From assembly GCA_022511425.1 (NCBI GenBank), contig JAFLRO010000001.1:33571-97570 (forward strand): 64,000 bases of DNA, given 5' to 3'. This DNA comes from Acetatifactor sp. Its GTDB lineage: Bacteria > Bacillota > Clostridia > Lachnospirales > Lachnospiraceae. Positions 10,681 through 20,210 of the stretch are shown piece by piece. The translations under genes were made by a program, and so were the position numbers. Numbering within the stretch: the first letter of the stretch is position 1; each line of letters starts with the position of its first letter. The notes under the pieces are model-generated. The model was not told where the DNA came from. It did not search any database and saw only the letters and a list, made by a program, of their open reading frames with translations.

Positions 10681-10880
10681 TTGCTTGCAACCTCCCCTTC
10701 TGAAACATAATCATATTGCATGATTAGAAATTTTCCCCACATACATAAGTATAAAAGATTTTGTCGAATTGTCAACTATCATCCGCTCAACAGTTTTTTG
10801 GTTACAAATTGAAATTAATATGATATACTTATTCAGACAGGAAATAATCCATACCGTGATGCGGAGGCTTCAGAGTACCT

Positions 10881-11204
10881 ATGGCAATTTTGCTAGAGTA
10901 TCATCCAAAGCTGTATCTGGGCGATAGTATCAGCGAAAAAAAACTGGATAGGATTAAGAAAAAGTTGGAGAACAAGCCCCTGACCACGGGCGTTTTTCTG
11001 ATTACCATGTCACGGAATTCCTATGATCAGCTGGATATCTTTTCAGCCAGGCTGCTGGTGCAGAGATATTACGCAAAAAATCCGCCCTATGTGGTAGGAA
11101 TTGCAGGAAACTATGAGGAAGCGGTTGAAATGGTGGAACAGCTTGTTCAAGAATGTCTGAAAGCCCGGGGGGACTGTGCGCTGAAGGAGTACTTGCGATG
11201 TTAG
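10881..11204 (+). CDS. Conserved hypothetical protein
   Basis: 107 aa ORF with plausible context; followed by an overlapping DUF2953-like gene. Confidence 0.65.
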   Translation: MAILLEYHPKLYLGDSISEKKLDRIKKKLENKPLTTGVFLITMSRNSYDQLDIFSARLLVQRYYAKNPPYVVGIAGNYEEAVEMVEQLVQECLKARGDCALKEYLRC

Positions 11205-12163
11205 ACGTGATTTTACAGATATTGTCCGTCCTGGGCATCATATTGCTGGTTCTCCTTGCTGTGCTTATAACAGTGTTACTGCTGGTGCTTTTTTTCCCTG
11301 TTTTGTACCGTGTGCGGGGCAGGAAAGATACGGAACATATTGAGCTTGCTGCCAGAGCAGACTGGCTTTTTGGACTGCTGAGACTGCGGTATGCCTATCC
11401 TGAACCGGGAAAACTAACTGTAAAGGTATTGTGGATTACAATCTTTGACAGTTCAAGAAGAGAAGAAAGTGAAGAGAGAGAAGAAAAAGAAGGGAAAGAA
11501 GGGAAAGAAGAAAGAGAAGAAAATAAAGAAGAGGAATCAAAAGAGACTCCGACGGTAGTGACATCTTCGGAAATCGCTGATACGGAAGAAGAACCGGTGC
11601 CAAAAACCTTTGAACAAACAGAAGGAAAACAGAACGAAAAAGAAACGGATGACCAGGATTCGAAAGCCATTGATGAGTCAAAACAAAAAAAATTTATAAA
11701 GATTTCCGAAAAAATTGCAAAGTTAAAGTACACAATCTTGACCATATATGATAAAATAAAAAAGATGTGGCAAAATATATCCTATTACATGGAACTTTTG
11801 AATGATAAAGACACGAAACTGCTTCTTTCGCACGCAAAGATCAGGCTCTGTAAGATCATAAAAAGTATACGCCCAAGAAGATTAGAAGCTGATATAGTTT
11901 TTGGGACAGGAGCGCCGGATACCACAGGATATGCTTACGGTGTGTATGGTATGTTAATGCCGTTTCTTGGTTCGTATGTGGTAGTGACGCCGGATTTTCA
12001 GCAGGCGGTGCTGGAGGGAAACTTTCAGGCATCAGGTCATGTTACTCTTGCCGTGCTGTTATGGCAGGCGATAAGAATAGCCATGGATAAAAAACTTTGG
12101 CAGCTTTTGAATAAACTAAAACGACAAGGTACAACGCAGGATAAGAAAGCAGAAGATAGTTAA
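11198..12163 (+). CDS. DUF2953-like membrane protein with acidic low-complexity insert
   Basis: N-terminal TM, then KDTEHIELAARADWLFGLLRLRY and C-terminal TGYAYGVYGMLMPFLG...VVVTPDFQQAVLEGNFQASG. Confidence 0.7.
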   Translation: MLDVILQILSVLGIILLVLLAVLITVLLLVLFFPVLYRVRGRKDTEHIELAARADWLFGLLRLRYAYPEPGKLTVKVLWITIFDSSRREESEEREEKEGKEGKEEREENKEEESKETPTVVTSSEIADTEEEPVPKTFEQTEGKQNEKETDDQDSKAIDESKQKKFIKISEKIAKLKYTILTIYDKIKKMWQNISYYMELLNDKDTKLLLSHAKIRLCKIIKSIRPRRLEADIVFGTGAPDTTGYAYGVYGMLMPFLGSYVVVTPDFQQAVLEGNFQASGHVTLAVLLWQAIRIAMDKKLWQLLNKLKRQGTTQDKKAEDS

Positions 12164-12217
12164 GGACATAGACATTAATAAATGTGAGTCGCTTGAATGC
12201 GGCAGATTGGAGGAGAT

Positions 12218-12637
12218 ATGGCAGACAGGGAAAACCAGTTTCAGGGCGTGGTAGAGGCACTTCTTCAGGGCATGGATACCGTGCTTTCTACAAAGACTGT
12301 AGTTGGTCAGGCAACACAGGTGGGAGATACCATAATTTTGCCTCTGGTTGATGTGAGCTTTGGTGTTGGAGCAGGTGCTGGTTCAAACGGAGAAAAGCAT
12401 TCCTCATCAGGCGCGGGAGGTTTGGGCGGCAAGATGACCCCCAGCGCCGTGATCGTCATAAAAGACGGTTACACAAAGCTTGTAAATATAAAGAATCAGG
12501 ATGCAGTAACCAAGGTTCTGGATATGATTCCGGATCTAGTGGATAAATTTACAAAACCAAAGAGCAAGGACGAGATGTCCGACGATGAAGTGGTTGACAT
12601 TGCATTTCCTGAGAATACGGAAAAATCAGGAAAATGA
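12218..12637 (+). CDS. GerW/YtfJ family sporulation protein
   Basis: TVVGQATQVGDTIILPLVDVSFGVGAG...GGLGGKMTPSAVIVIKDG. Confidence 0.9.
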   Translation: MADRENQFQGVVEALLQGMDTVLSTKTVVGQATQVGDTIILPLVDVSFGVGAGAGSNGEKHSSSGAGGLGGKMTPSAVIVIKDGYTKLVNIKNQDAVTKVLDMIPDLVDKFTKPKSKDEMSDDEVVDIAFPENTEKSGK

Positions 12638-12695
12638 TTCAAAAAAGAGTGATTGTTTGCATATATTGAGAGTAAGATAAGTCTTTCAGGGTGTT

Positions 12696-12836
12696 ATGAA
12701 AAAGATTATAGGACTCGCCTGCTTTTTTATAGCGATTGGCATGCTGATCATGCTGATTACCCACAATCGTCTGGTGGGCCTGATTATCATTGCTCTGTTA
12801 TTATTTTTGGGATATAATTGTTTTTGCAGCGACTAG
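12696..12836 (+). CDS. Small membrane protein (46 aa)
   Basis: MKKIIGLACFFIAIGMLIMLITHNRLVGLIIIALLLFLGYNCFCSD; not in the supplied ORF track. Confidence 0.6.
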   Translation: MKKIIGLACFFIAIGMLIMLITHNRLVGLIIIALLLFLGYNCFCSD

Positions 12837-12876
12837 CGTGGAATTATTTCCGCGCATTTTGTGGCGTTTTAGACAG

Positions 12877-13428
12877 ATGATCGGAAGGTTGATTCAAATG
12901 ATTGATTGGGAAGAGATTAACAGAGCAGAAGAAATGGACGAACTCAAGGAAGCTAAGATCTGGCTTTTTCAGGAGAACATTCGGTTAGAGAATGCGCGCA
13001 AGGAGCTTGCGATCTCTCAGGAACGTTTTATGAATGAAAGCGGACAACTGCGCAAGGAACTGGAGGAGTTGCACCATCGCACAGTTCAGGAGCGGAAGCG
13101 CCTGAAGGAAGAGAATCTGTTTTTTGAGAAAAAACTGGCAATTCTTCAGGACGGTTTTCGTAAGTTGGATGAGGACAAGCGTGATTTCGAACGTCAGAGA
13201 AGGGCATTGGAGGAGCGGACAAGACATGCCGTTCAGGATGAGCCTAAGGGTCTGGTAATGGAGGAGTCTGTGCGCCTGCTATTCCGCGGAGCGAACAATC
13301 CATTAGCTCTCCGTAAGCGGTATAAAGACTTGGTGAAGATATTTCACCCGGACAACCTATTCGGAGACGAAGAATTGGCTCAAAGTATTAACAGGGAGTA
13401 TCTGCGGCGGAAGGGCAGAGAAGAGTAA
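12877..13428 (+). CDS. Coiled-coil protein with C-terminal J-domain-like segment
   Basis: LRKRYKDLVKIFHPDNLFGDEELAQSINREYLRRKG (HPD motif); start uncertain (12877 or 12898). Confidence 0.6.
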   Translation: MIGRLIQMIDWEEINRAEEMDELKEAKIWLFQENIRLENARKELAISQERFMNESGQLRKELEELHHRTVQERKRLKEENLFFEKKLAILQDGFRKLDEDKRDFERQRRALEERTRHAVQDEPKGLVMEESVRLLFRGANNPLALRKRYKDLVKIFHPDNLFGDEELAQSINREYLRRKGREE

Positions 13429-13508
13429 CACGATAGTATATCGGATACAAATTTCATGAAAAATGGAAACTTTGTTGAATCAAAGCGCCAAAAGAAGATA
13501 TAAAGCAT

Positions 13509-13542
13509 AAAAAAGAGTAGGATAAATGCCTACTCTTTTAAT
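13509..13542. terminator. Bidirectional intrinsic terminator
   Basis: AAAAGAGTAGG-ataaatg-CCTACTCTTTT between convergent genes. Confidence 0.75.
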
Positions 13543-13578
13543 GATTAGTGTTCATGTGTTTTTTCATCAGCGACAAAC

Positions 13579-13764
13579 TTAAGCTCTTTCAACCCTGCCG
13601 GACTTTAAGCATCTGGTGCACACATGCATTCTTTTGGAACCGCCGTTTACTTTGCATTTAACGTTCTTTACGTTAGAGTTCCAAATCGCATTGCTTCTTC
13701 TATGAGAATGGCTTACATTATTACCAAAATGAACACCCTTTCCGCAAACATCACACTTAGCCAT
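13579..13764 (-). CDS. rpmB: 50S ribosomal protein L28
   Basis: MAKCDVCGKGVHFGNNVSHSHRRSNAIWNSNVKNVKC...MHVCTRCLKSGRVERA. Confidence 0.96.
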   Translation of the reverse strand: MAKCDVCGKGVHFGNNVSHSHRRSNAIWNSNVKNVKCKVNGGSKRMHVCTRCLKSGRVERA

Positions 13765-13931
13765 CTTGACACCTCCTCGACACCTTCATTTTCTTTAAAT
13801 AAACCGGCAATTCGCCCGCAACATTGATATACTAACAGAAATATGCAGAAAAAGCAAGCAAAAAAAAATCTTTTTTTATTTTTTGCTTTTAATGTTTCCT
13901 TTTTATGGGAAAGATGATAAGATAGATTACA

Positions 13932-13999
13932 GTTCAGGCACGGCTTTGCGAATGGCGCGTCCTGAACGTCATTCGCAAAGCAATCCAACTTTGCGAATG
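13932..13999. repeat. Structured repeat upstream of the Asp23-family gene; pseudoknot-compatible pairing
   Basis: GTTCAGG(13932)/CCTGAAC(13961) interleaved with CTTTGCGAATG(13944)/CATTCGCAAAG(13970); third CTTTGCGAATG at 13989; core shared with 60329-60355. Confidence 0.7.
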
Positions 14000-14028
14000 A
14001 AAAATCATTAGAAAGGAAAGATATTGCT

Positions 14029-14388
14029 ATGAAAGGTTCTTCTATGAATACCCATATGGGAAATATAGTTATTGACAATGATGTGATTGCCCAGTATGCA
14101 GGCAGCGTTGCCGTAGAATGCTTTGGTATCGTTGGAATGGCAGGTGTCAGCGTCAAAGACGGCCTCGTCAGACTTCTTAAACGTGACAGCATAACCAGAG
14201 GAATCAGTGTGGGCCTGGTCAATAATAAGCTTGTTCTGGATTTTCATGTCATTGTTTCTTACGGAGTCAGTATTCTGGCGGTGGCAGACAATCTTGTCAG
14301 CAGTGTGAAGTACAAGGTAGAGGAGTTTACCGGCATTGAAATTGAAAAAATTAACATCTATGTAGATGGTGTCAGAGTGATTGATTAA
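14029..14388 (+). CDS. Asp23/Gls24 family envelope stress response protein (YloU-like)
   Basis: GNIVIDNDVIAQYAGSVAVECFGIVGMAG...KYKVEEFTGIEIEKINIYVDGVRV; next to DAK2-domain gene. Confidence 0.92.
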   Translation: MKGSSMNTHMGNIVIDNDVIAQYAGSVAVECFGIVGMAGVSVKDGLVRLLKRDSITRGISVGLVNNKLVLDFHVIVSYGVSILAVADNLVSSVKYKVEEFTGIEIEKINIYVDGVRVID

Positions 14389-14400
14389 GGAGGATATGTC

Positions 14401-16089
14401 GTGGGATTACAACAAATCGATGCTAAGATGCTTTCTAAGATGTTCTTGGCCGGTGCAAAAAATCTGGAAAATAAAAAAGAGTGGATCAACGAACTGAACG
14501 TTTTTCCCGTTCCCGATGGCGATACAGGTACCAACATGACCATGACGATTATGTCCGCTGCAAAAGAGGTGGTTGCTCTTGGGGAAAATCCAAGCATGGA
14601 AGCCGTATGTAAGGCTATTTCCAGCGGTTCTCTGAGAGGCGCAAGGGGCAATTCGGGCGTGATTTTATCCCAGATATTCCGGGGATTTACCAAACGTCTT
14701 AAGAGCGAACAGATACTCACTGTTCCCGTAATGGCGGAGTCTTTTGAGAAAGCAGTTGAAACAGCTTATAAAGCTGTCATGAAGCCCAAGGAAGGTACCA
14801 TTCTCACCGTAGCCAGGGGCATTGCAGAGAAGGGCCGCGAACTGGTGGACGACGGTGTTGAGGATATGGAGACATATCTTAATGCCGTGATAGAACATGC
14901 TAAGTATGTTCTGAGCCAAACACCCGAGATGCTTCCAGTATTAAAGCAGGCTGGCGTAGTGGATTCCGGTGGACAGGGATTAGTTGAGGTAATTACCGGA
15001 TTCTATGACGCTTATCTGGGCAAGGAACTTACATTGGATTTTGACGCTGCTGCAGGGCAGAGCGTCAGCAGGAAGTCCTCCAGGGAAGCCCAGGCAGAGG
15101 CGGAAATCAAGTTTGGCTATTGTACGGAATTTATTATTATGCTGAACAAGACTTTCAATGTCAAGAGTGAGATGGATTTCAAGGCATATTTGGAGTCCAT
15201 CGGAGATTCCATTGTATGCGTGGCTGATGACGATGTGGTCAAGGTGCACGTACATACCAATGATCCAGGATTGGCCATCCAGAAGGCATTGAAGTACGGC
15301 GCACTTTCCAATATAAAAATAGATAATATGCGCCTGGAGCATCAGGAGAAGCTCTTTAAAATGGCAGAAAAGGAAAACGCAGAAAAAGAAAAGAAAGAAC
15401 CTGAGCCGACTACCCCGGCGGAACCGCCTAAGGATTTTGGCTTTATAGCTGTTTCCGCAGGCAAGGGCATGAGCGAAATTTTTAAGAGTCTGGGCGTAGA
15501 TTATATCATTGAAGGCGGTCAGACCATGAATCCCAGCACTGCTGATATTCTGGATGCAGTGGATAAGGTGAATGCAAAGACTGTATTCATTCTGCCCAAC
15601 AACAAGAATATTATTCTTGCGGCAAACCAGGCGGCTGAGCTGACCACGGAGAAAGATTTGCTGGTGATTCCCACCAAGACCATTCCTCAAGGCATCACTG
15701 CTGTTATTAACTTTGTTCCAGAATTGTCTGCTGACGAAAATGAAGAAACTATGATTCAGGAGATCAGCACAGTAAGGAGCGGCGAAGTAACCTATGCAGT
15801 CCGTGATACAATGATCGATGACAAAGAGATCAAAAAAGATGATTATATGGGCATTGGCGACAAGGGACTTCTGGCAGTGGGACAGAGTCTGGAACAAGTT
15901 GCGGAGGAAACCATTGATGGGTTGATGCGTGATGATGCTGAACTGATCAGCATCTATTATGGAGAAGATATAAAGCAAGAGGATGCAGAAGCATTCAGCG
16001 AAAAGATTTCTGAGAAGTATGGCAGTTGTGATGTGGAACTGCAATATGGCGGCCAGCCCATCTACTACTATGTGATGTCGGTGGAATAG
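14401..16089 (+). CDS. DAK2 domain fatty acid kinase-like protein (FakA/YloV)
   Basis: NVFPVPDGDTGTNMTMT, SLRGARGNSGVILSQIFRGF; GTG start. Confidence 0.93.
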   Translation: MGLQQIDAKMLSKMFLAGAKNLENKKEWINELNVFPVPDGDTGTNMTMTIMSAAKEVVALGENPSMEAVCKAISSGSLRGARGNSGVILSQIFRGFTKRLKSEQILTVPVMAESFEKAVETAYKAVMKPKEGTILTVARGIAEKGRELVDDGVEDMETYLNAVIEHAKYVLSQTPEMLPVLKQAGVVDSGGQGLVEVITGFYDAYLGKELTLDFDAAAGQSVSRKSSREAQAEAEIKFGYCTEFIIMLNKTFNVKSEMDFKAYLESIGDSIVCVADDDVVKVHVHTNDPGLAIQKALKYGALSNIKIDNMRLEHQEKLFKMAEKENAEKEKKEPEPTTPAEPPKDFGFIAVSAGKGMSEIFKSLGVDYIIEGGQTMNPSTADILDAVDKVNAKTVFILPNNKNIILAANQAAELTTEKDLLVIPTKTIPQGITAVINFVPELSADENEETMIQEISTVRSGEVTYAVRDTMIDDKEIKKDDYMGIGDKGLLAVGQSLEQVAEETIDGLMRDDAELISIYYGEDIKQEDAEAFSEKISEKYGSCDVELQYGGQPIYYYVMSVE

Positions 16090-16138
16090 GATAGAATGGT
16101 CTATTTTTTGAAATGATATGAAAACGGTGTGATAGTGT

Positions 16139-16214
16139 CGGCCGGGAAATCACAGGAGGCTCTTTTTCTAAATTCTTTGCTTACGAAAAAGAGCCTCCTG
16201 CACTTTCCCGGCCG
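16139..16214. repeat. Long near-perfect inverted repeat upstream of recG
   Basis: CGGCCGGGAAATCACAGGAGGCTCTTTTTC / GAAAAAGAGCCTCCTGCACTTTCCCGGCCG: 30-nt arms with one 3-nt symmetric mismatch and a 16-nt loop. Confidence 0.9.
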
Positions 16215-16257
16215 CTGTTTCCACATATTTTCATTTTTGAGTATGAGGTACTGGAAC

Positions 16258-18315
16258 ATGGACAGAAATACATCCATTTTGGAGTTGAAGGGCGTAGGAG
16301 AGAAATCTCAGAAGCTCTTTGCAAAACTGGATATCCGAACGGTTGGAGACTTGCTTGCCCATTCTCCCAGGGATTATGAAGTTTTTGAGGAGCCTGTCAA
16401 GATCGCACAGGCAGCTACGGGAGCTGTCTGTGCTGTTTATGCAGCAGTTACCGGGATTCCCAATGAGCGCAAAGTACGGAAGCTTCACATTCTCAATGTA
16501 AGTATTTCTGACGGTTCCGGAACGATGCAGCTGACCTTTTTTAACATGCCTTTCCTGAAAAAGGTGTTAAAACAGGGCGGCTATTATCTTTTTCGCGGTA
16601 CCGTTCAAAGCCGTGGCATCACAAAAATCATGGAGCAACCCAAGCTTTTCTCTATCGAGGAATACCGAAAACAAACCAATAAACTGATCCCCAAGTATTC
16701 GCTGACAAAAGGATTGACAAATCAAGCGATTCAGAAAGCAGTAAAACAAGCGCTGAACCATTGTTCCTTTGAAGAGGAATATTATGACAGCAACATTCTT
16801 AAGTCCTGTGCTCTCATACCGGAGAGGGAAGCAGTGGAAACCATCCATTTCCCATCTGATCGGGAAGCGCTGCTTAAGGCGAGGCACAGACTTGTGTTTG
16901 ACGAGTTTTTCTCATTTATGTATCTGCTTAGGCGCAATAAGCAGATAGGGGAGGGGCTGGAAAACGGTTATCAGATGTTTGAAACCGCGGATACAGTGCG
17001 CTTTCTGGAACAGCTCCCATTTCCGCTGACAAAAGCGCAGGCAAAGGTCTGGCAGGAGATTCGAAACGATATGGGGAGTTCTGTGTGCATGAACCGCTTG
17101 ATTCAGGGTGATGTTGGATCTGGCAAGACTATTCTTGCAGTGCTGGCGCTGTTGATGACAGCAGCCAACGGCTATCAGGGAGCGCTTATGGCACCCACGG
17201 AAGTGTTGGCTGTACAGCACTTTGAGACTATTCAGGGCTATGTGCAAAAGTATCATATCTGCTTTCAACCCGTTCTGCTTGTGGGCTCTATGACAGCCAA
17301 GGAGAAACGGGAGGCATATGCAAGAATTGTCGCCGGCGAGGCAAATCTGATCATTGGTACACACGCGCTGATACAGGAGAAGGTGCAATATAAGTCGCTG
17401 GCTCTGGTGGTCACGGACGAACAGCACCGTTTCGGCGTCCGTCAGAGAGAACATCTGGCGGAAAAAGGTGAAAGTCCTCATATTCTGGTCATGAGCGCAA
17501 CGCCAATTCCCAGGACACTTGCCATTATCCTATATGGCGACCTGCATATCTCTGTAGTGGACGAGCTGCCCCAGGGAAGACTGCCCATTAAAAACTGTGT
17601 TGTAAATACTTCATATCGGCCAACCGCCTATAAATTCATTGCCGGTCAGGTAGCAGAAGGCCGACAGGTCTATGTGATTTGCCCCCAGGTGGAGGAAGGC
17701 GAGATGGAAGATCTGGAAAATGTGGTGGATTACACGGAGAAGCTAAAGAGCGCTCTACCTCCAAGTGTTCAGGTGTCATATTTACATGGAAAGATGCGTC
17801 CTGCGGATAAAAATCGAATTATGGAGGAGTTTTCAGCTCATTCCATTGATGTACTGGTGTCAACCACTGTTATTGAGGTTGGTATCAACGTACCCAACGC
17901 CACGGTGATGATGGTGGAGAATTCGGAGCGGTTCGGCTTGGCCCAGCTCCATCAGTTGAGAGGCCGTGTAGGGCGGGGCGAGCATCAGAGCTACTGTATT
18001 TTTGTGTGTACCAAAGAAGATCAGGAGACCATGGAGCGGCTCCAGATCTTAAATAAATCAAACGACGGCTTCTATATTGCCTCTGAGGATCTTAAGCTAA
18101 GAGGCCCCGGCGACTTGTTCGGTGTGCGTCAGAGCGGCGAATTCGCCTTTCGGATGGGCGATATCTACACGGATGCAGCTGTCCTCAAGCAGGCATCTGA
18201 TGCTATTGATCAGCTGATGGCACAGGATCCGGAGCTTGTTCAAAACGAGCATCAAGCCTTGAAACGTCACCTTTTGGATACAGCCGCAAATACAGTTGAC
18301 TTTCGCTCCATTTAA
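16258..18315 (+). CDS. recG: ATP-dependent DNA helicase RecG
   Basis: LKGVGEKSQKLFAKLDIRTVGDLL; LIQGDVGSGKT, DEQHRFGVRQRE, MSATPIPRTLAI, QLRGRVGRG. Confidence 0.96.
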   Translation: MDRNTSILELKGVGEKSQKLFAKLDIRTVGDLLAHSPRDYEVFEEPVKIAQAATGAVCAVYAAVTGIPNERKVRKLHILNVSISDGSGTMQLTFFNMPFLKKVLKQGGYYLFRGTVQSRGITKIMEQPKLFSIEEYRKQTNKLIPKYSLTKGLTNQAIQKAVKQALNHCSFEEEYYDSNILKSCALIPEREAVETIHFPSDREALLKARHRLVFDEFFSFMYLLRRNKQIGEGLENGYQMFETADTVRFLEQLPFPLTKAQAKVWQEIRNDMGSSVCMNRLIQGDVGSGKTILAVLALLMTAANGYQGALMAPTEVLAVQHFETIQGYVQKYHICFQPVLLVGSMTAKEKREAYARIVAGEANLIIGTHALIQEKVQYKSLALVVTDEQHRFGVRQREHLAEKGESPHILVMSATPIPRTLAIILYGDLHISVVDELPQGRLPIKNCVVNTSYRPTAYKFIAGQVAEGRQVYVICPQVEEGEMEDLENVVDYTEKLKSALPPSVQVSYLHGKMRPADKNRIMEEFSAHSIDVLVSTTVIEVGINVPNATVMMVENSERFGLAQLHQLRGRVGRGEHQSYCIFVCTKEDQETMERLQILNKSNDGFYIASEDLKLRGPGDLFGVRQSGEFAFRMGDIYTDAAVLKQASDAIDQLMAQDPELVQNEHQALKRHLLDTAANTVDFRSI

Positions 18316-18375
18316 CGTTAAAATGGTCATAAGTTTTTTCTCAATACATAGGGATTTTGGAAAGGTTGGATAAAA

Positions 18376-19251
18376 ATGTCTAAAGTAGCAATTGTGACAG
18401 ACAGCAACAGCGGTATCACTCAGGCTGCGGGCAAGGAGATGGGAGTGTTTGTGCTTCCCATGCCCTTTATGATAGGTGATGAGACCTTTTATGAGGATAT
18501 CAGCCTGACTCAGGAGGAGTTTTATTTAAGACTTGCCGCCGGTGCCAACATCAGCACCAGCCAGCCTTCACCGGAGTCGGTGTTAGAACTGTGGGATAAG
18601 GTTTTGAGTGAGTATGACGAGCTGGTTCACATACCCATGAGCAGCGGTCTGTCCGGTTCCTGTCAGAGTGCCATCATGCTGTCGGAGGATTACGACGGAA
18701 AGGTACAGGTGGTGAATAACCAGCGTATTTCCGTGACACAGCGACAGTCCTGCCTGGATGCTCTTGCCTTGGCGGAAAAGGGCATGAGTGCAAAAGAGAT
18801 TAAAGAATTTCTTGAGGCAGATAAATTTAACAGCAGTATTTATATCATGCTGGATACCCTGTATTATCTGAAAAAAGGAGGACGTATTACACCTGCGGCA
18901 GCGGCTTTGGGAACAATTCTTAAGTTGAAGCCTGTGCTTCAGATACAGGGCGAGAAGCTGGACGCCTTTGCCAAGGCACGAACAACAGCTCAAGGTAAGT
19001 CCATCATGATAAGCGCTATTAAGAGCGATATTGAGAACCGTTTTGGCGGTCTCACTGAAGATAAGCATATATGGCTTGAAATAGCACATACAGCCAACCA
19101 GGAGGCAGCAGAGGCATACAAGCAGGAGATCCTGGAGGTATTTCCCGGCTACGATATTCATATTGATCCGCTTTCCTTAAGCGTAGCCTGCCATATCGGC
19201 CCCGGTGCGCTGGCATTTGCGTGCAGTAGGAAGATTCCGGAGAGGATGTAG
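18376..19251 (+). CDS. DegV family protein
   Basis: VAIVTDSNSGITQAAGKEMGVFVLPMPF, SSGLSGSCQSA, YYLKKGGRITPAAAALG. Confidence 0.93.
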   Translation: MSKVAIVTDSNSGITQAAGKEMGVFVLPMPFMIGDETFYEDISLTQEEFYLRLAAGANISTSQPSPESVLELWDKVLSEYDELVHIPMSSGLSGSCQSAIMLSEDYDGKVQVVNNQRISVTQRQSCLDALALAEKGMSAKEIKEFLEADKFNSSIYIMLDTLYYLKKGGRITPAAAALGTILKLKPVLQIQGEKLDAFAKARTTAQGKSIMISAIKSDIENRFGGLTEDKHIWLEIAHTANQEAAEAYKQEILEVFPGYDIHIDPLSLSVACHIGPGALAFACSRKIPERM

Positions 19252-19271
19252 GATTAAACGAAAGGATCATT

Positions 19272-19970
19272 ATGAAGAAAAAATTAATTTTATTTGCGAT
19301 ACTTATATTAGTCATGTTTGGAACAAGCGGCTGTATGGAAAATTACGGAGTGGCACGGGGAAGCATGAAATCATATCTCAAAGATAAGTATAATGCCAAG
19401 TTTACTTATGTTTCCGCAGGTCGCCTTGGTTGGCCGGCTAAAGACGTATATACTGTTTTTAAGGATGAAGACGGCAATGAGTTAAAAATTCATTCTTATG
19501 TCGGTGATTCTATATTTACAAAGAAATACAGCGATAATTACTATTCTGTAATTTATGATAAACAAGTGCAAGACCAGCTTCAGCTTCAGATGGACTCACA
19601 GTATAAAATATTTATAAGCACTAAAAGAGAATTTACCATCGGAAAGGAAAAGTATGACAATGCTGAAGATTATATGAGAGATTGCTTATATGTATACATA
19701 GCAATTTGTACAACAGAAGACCCCGACTTTGATAAAATCTATGAATTATTATTGAATGAAATGAGTGACGTAAATATGTCAGTTAGTGTTTATACTTTAA
19801 CGGAGGAAGGATTCGACACTGTTTCCGAATACCCTGATTATGTCAAATATGGGATCAAACAATCGGATATTATTTACAGGGATTCATTTGTGATAAAAGA
19901 AAATGAGGTACAAGATATTAACAGGGAGTCATTTGTGATAAAAGAAAATGATGTACAAGATATTAACTGA
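19272..19970 (+). CDS. Putative lipoprotein with C-terminal 15-aa duplication
   Basis: Signal peptide plus lipobox GTSGC; tandem RDSFVIKENEVQDIN/RESFVIKENDVQDIN at the C terminus. Confidence 0.75.
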   Translation: MKKKLILFAILILVMFGTSGCMENYGVARGSMKSYLKDKYNAKFTYVSAGRLGWPAKDVYTVFKDEDGNELKIHSYVGDSIFTKKYSDNYYSVIYDKQVQDQLQLQMDSQYKIFISTKREFTIGKEKYDNAEDYMRDCLYVYIAICTTEDPDFDKIYELLLNEMSDVNMSVSVYTLTEEGFDTVSEYPDYVKYGIKQSDIIYRDSFVIKENEVQDINRESFVIKENDVQDIN

Positions 19971-20000
19971 AAATCAGTCTGTTGTTGAAACAGAAATGGC

Positions 20001-20031
20001 AGGACGTTTCCAGCACGGAAGCGTCCTTTTC
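20001..20031 (+). terminator. Intrinsic terminator
   Basis: GGACGTTTCC-agcac-GGAAGCGTCCTTTTC. Confidence 0.7.
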
Positions 20032-20129
20032 ATATTTTATAACTTTTGGGCACAATACGAATAATTGGTCTCGTCATGAAAAAGATGTAGATATTTTACA
20101 AGATATGTGCAAGATATAGTAGTTTTTAC

Positions 20130-20159
20130 TTGTACAAAGCACAAAATGTATGATATAAT
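20130..20159 (+). promoter_or_regulatory. Putative promoter of topoisomerase B-subunit gene
   Basis: TTGTAC-18 nt-TATAAT. Confidence 0.4.
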
Positions 20160-20210
20160 ATGCTTAATTATGTAAAGTTTTTCCATAAGAGCAAGGAGTG
20201 TTTACCCAAA

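Noticed and set aside
13862-13895. A/T hairpin GCAAAAAAAAATC...TTTTTTGC upstream of rpmB as a structured element
   Set aside because: Low-complexity A/T tract likely to pair by chance; no support for function.
14980-16044. 354-aa ORF antisense to the DAK2/fakA gene
   Set aside because: Codon-shadow of a conserved gene; no domain signatures.
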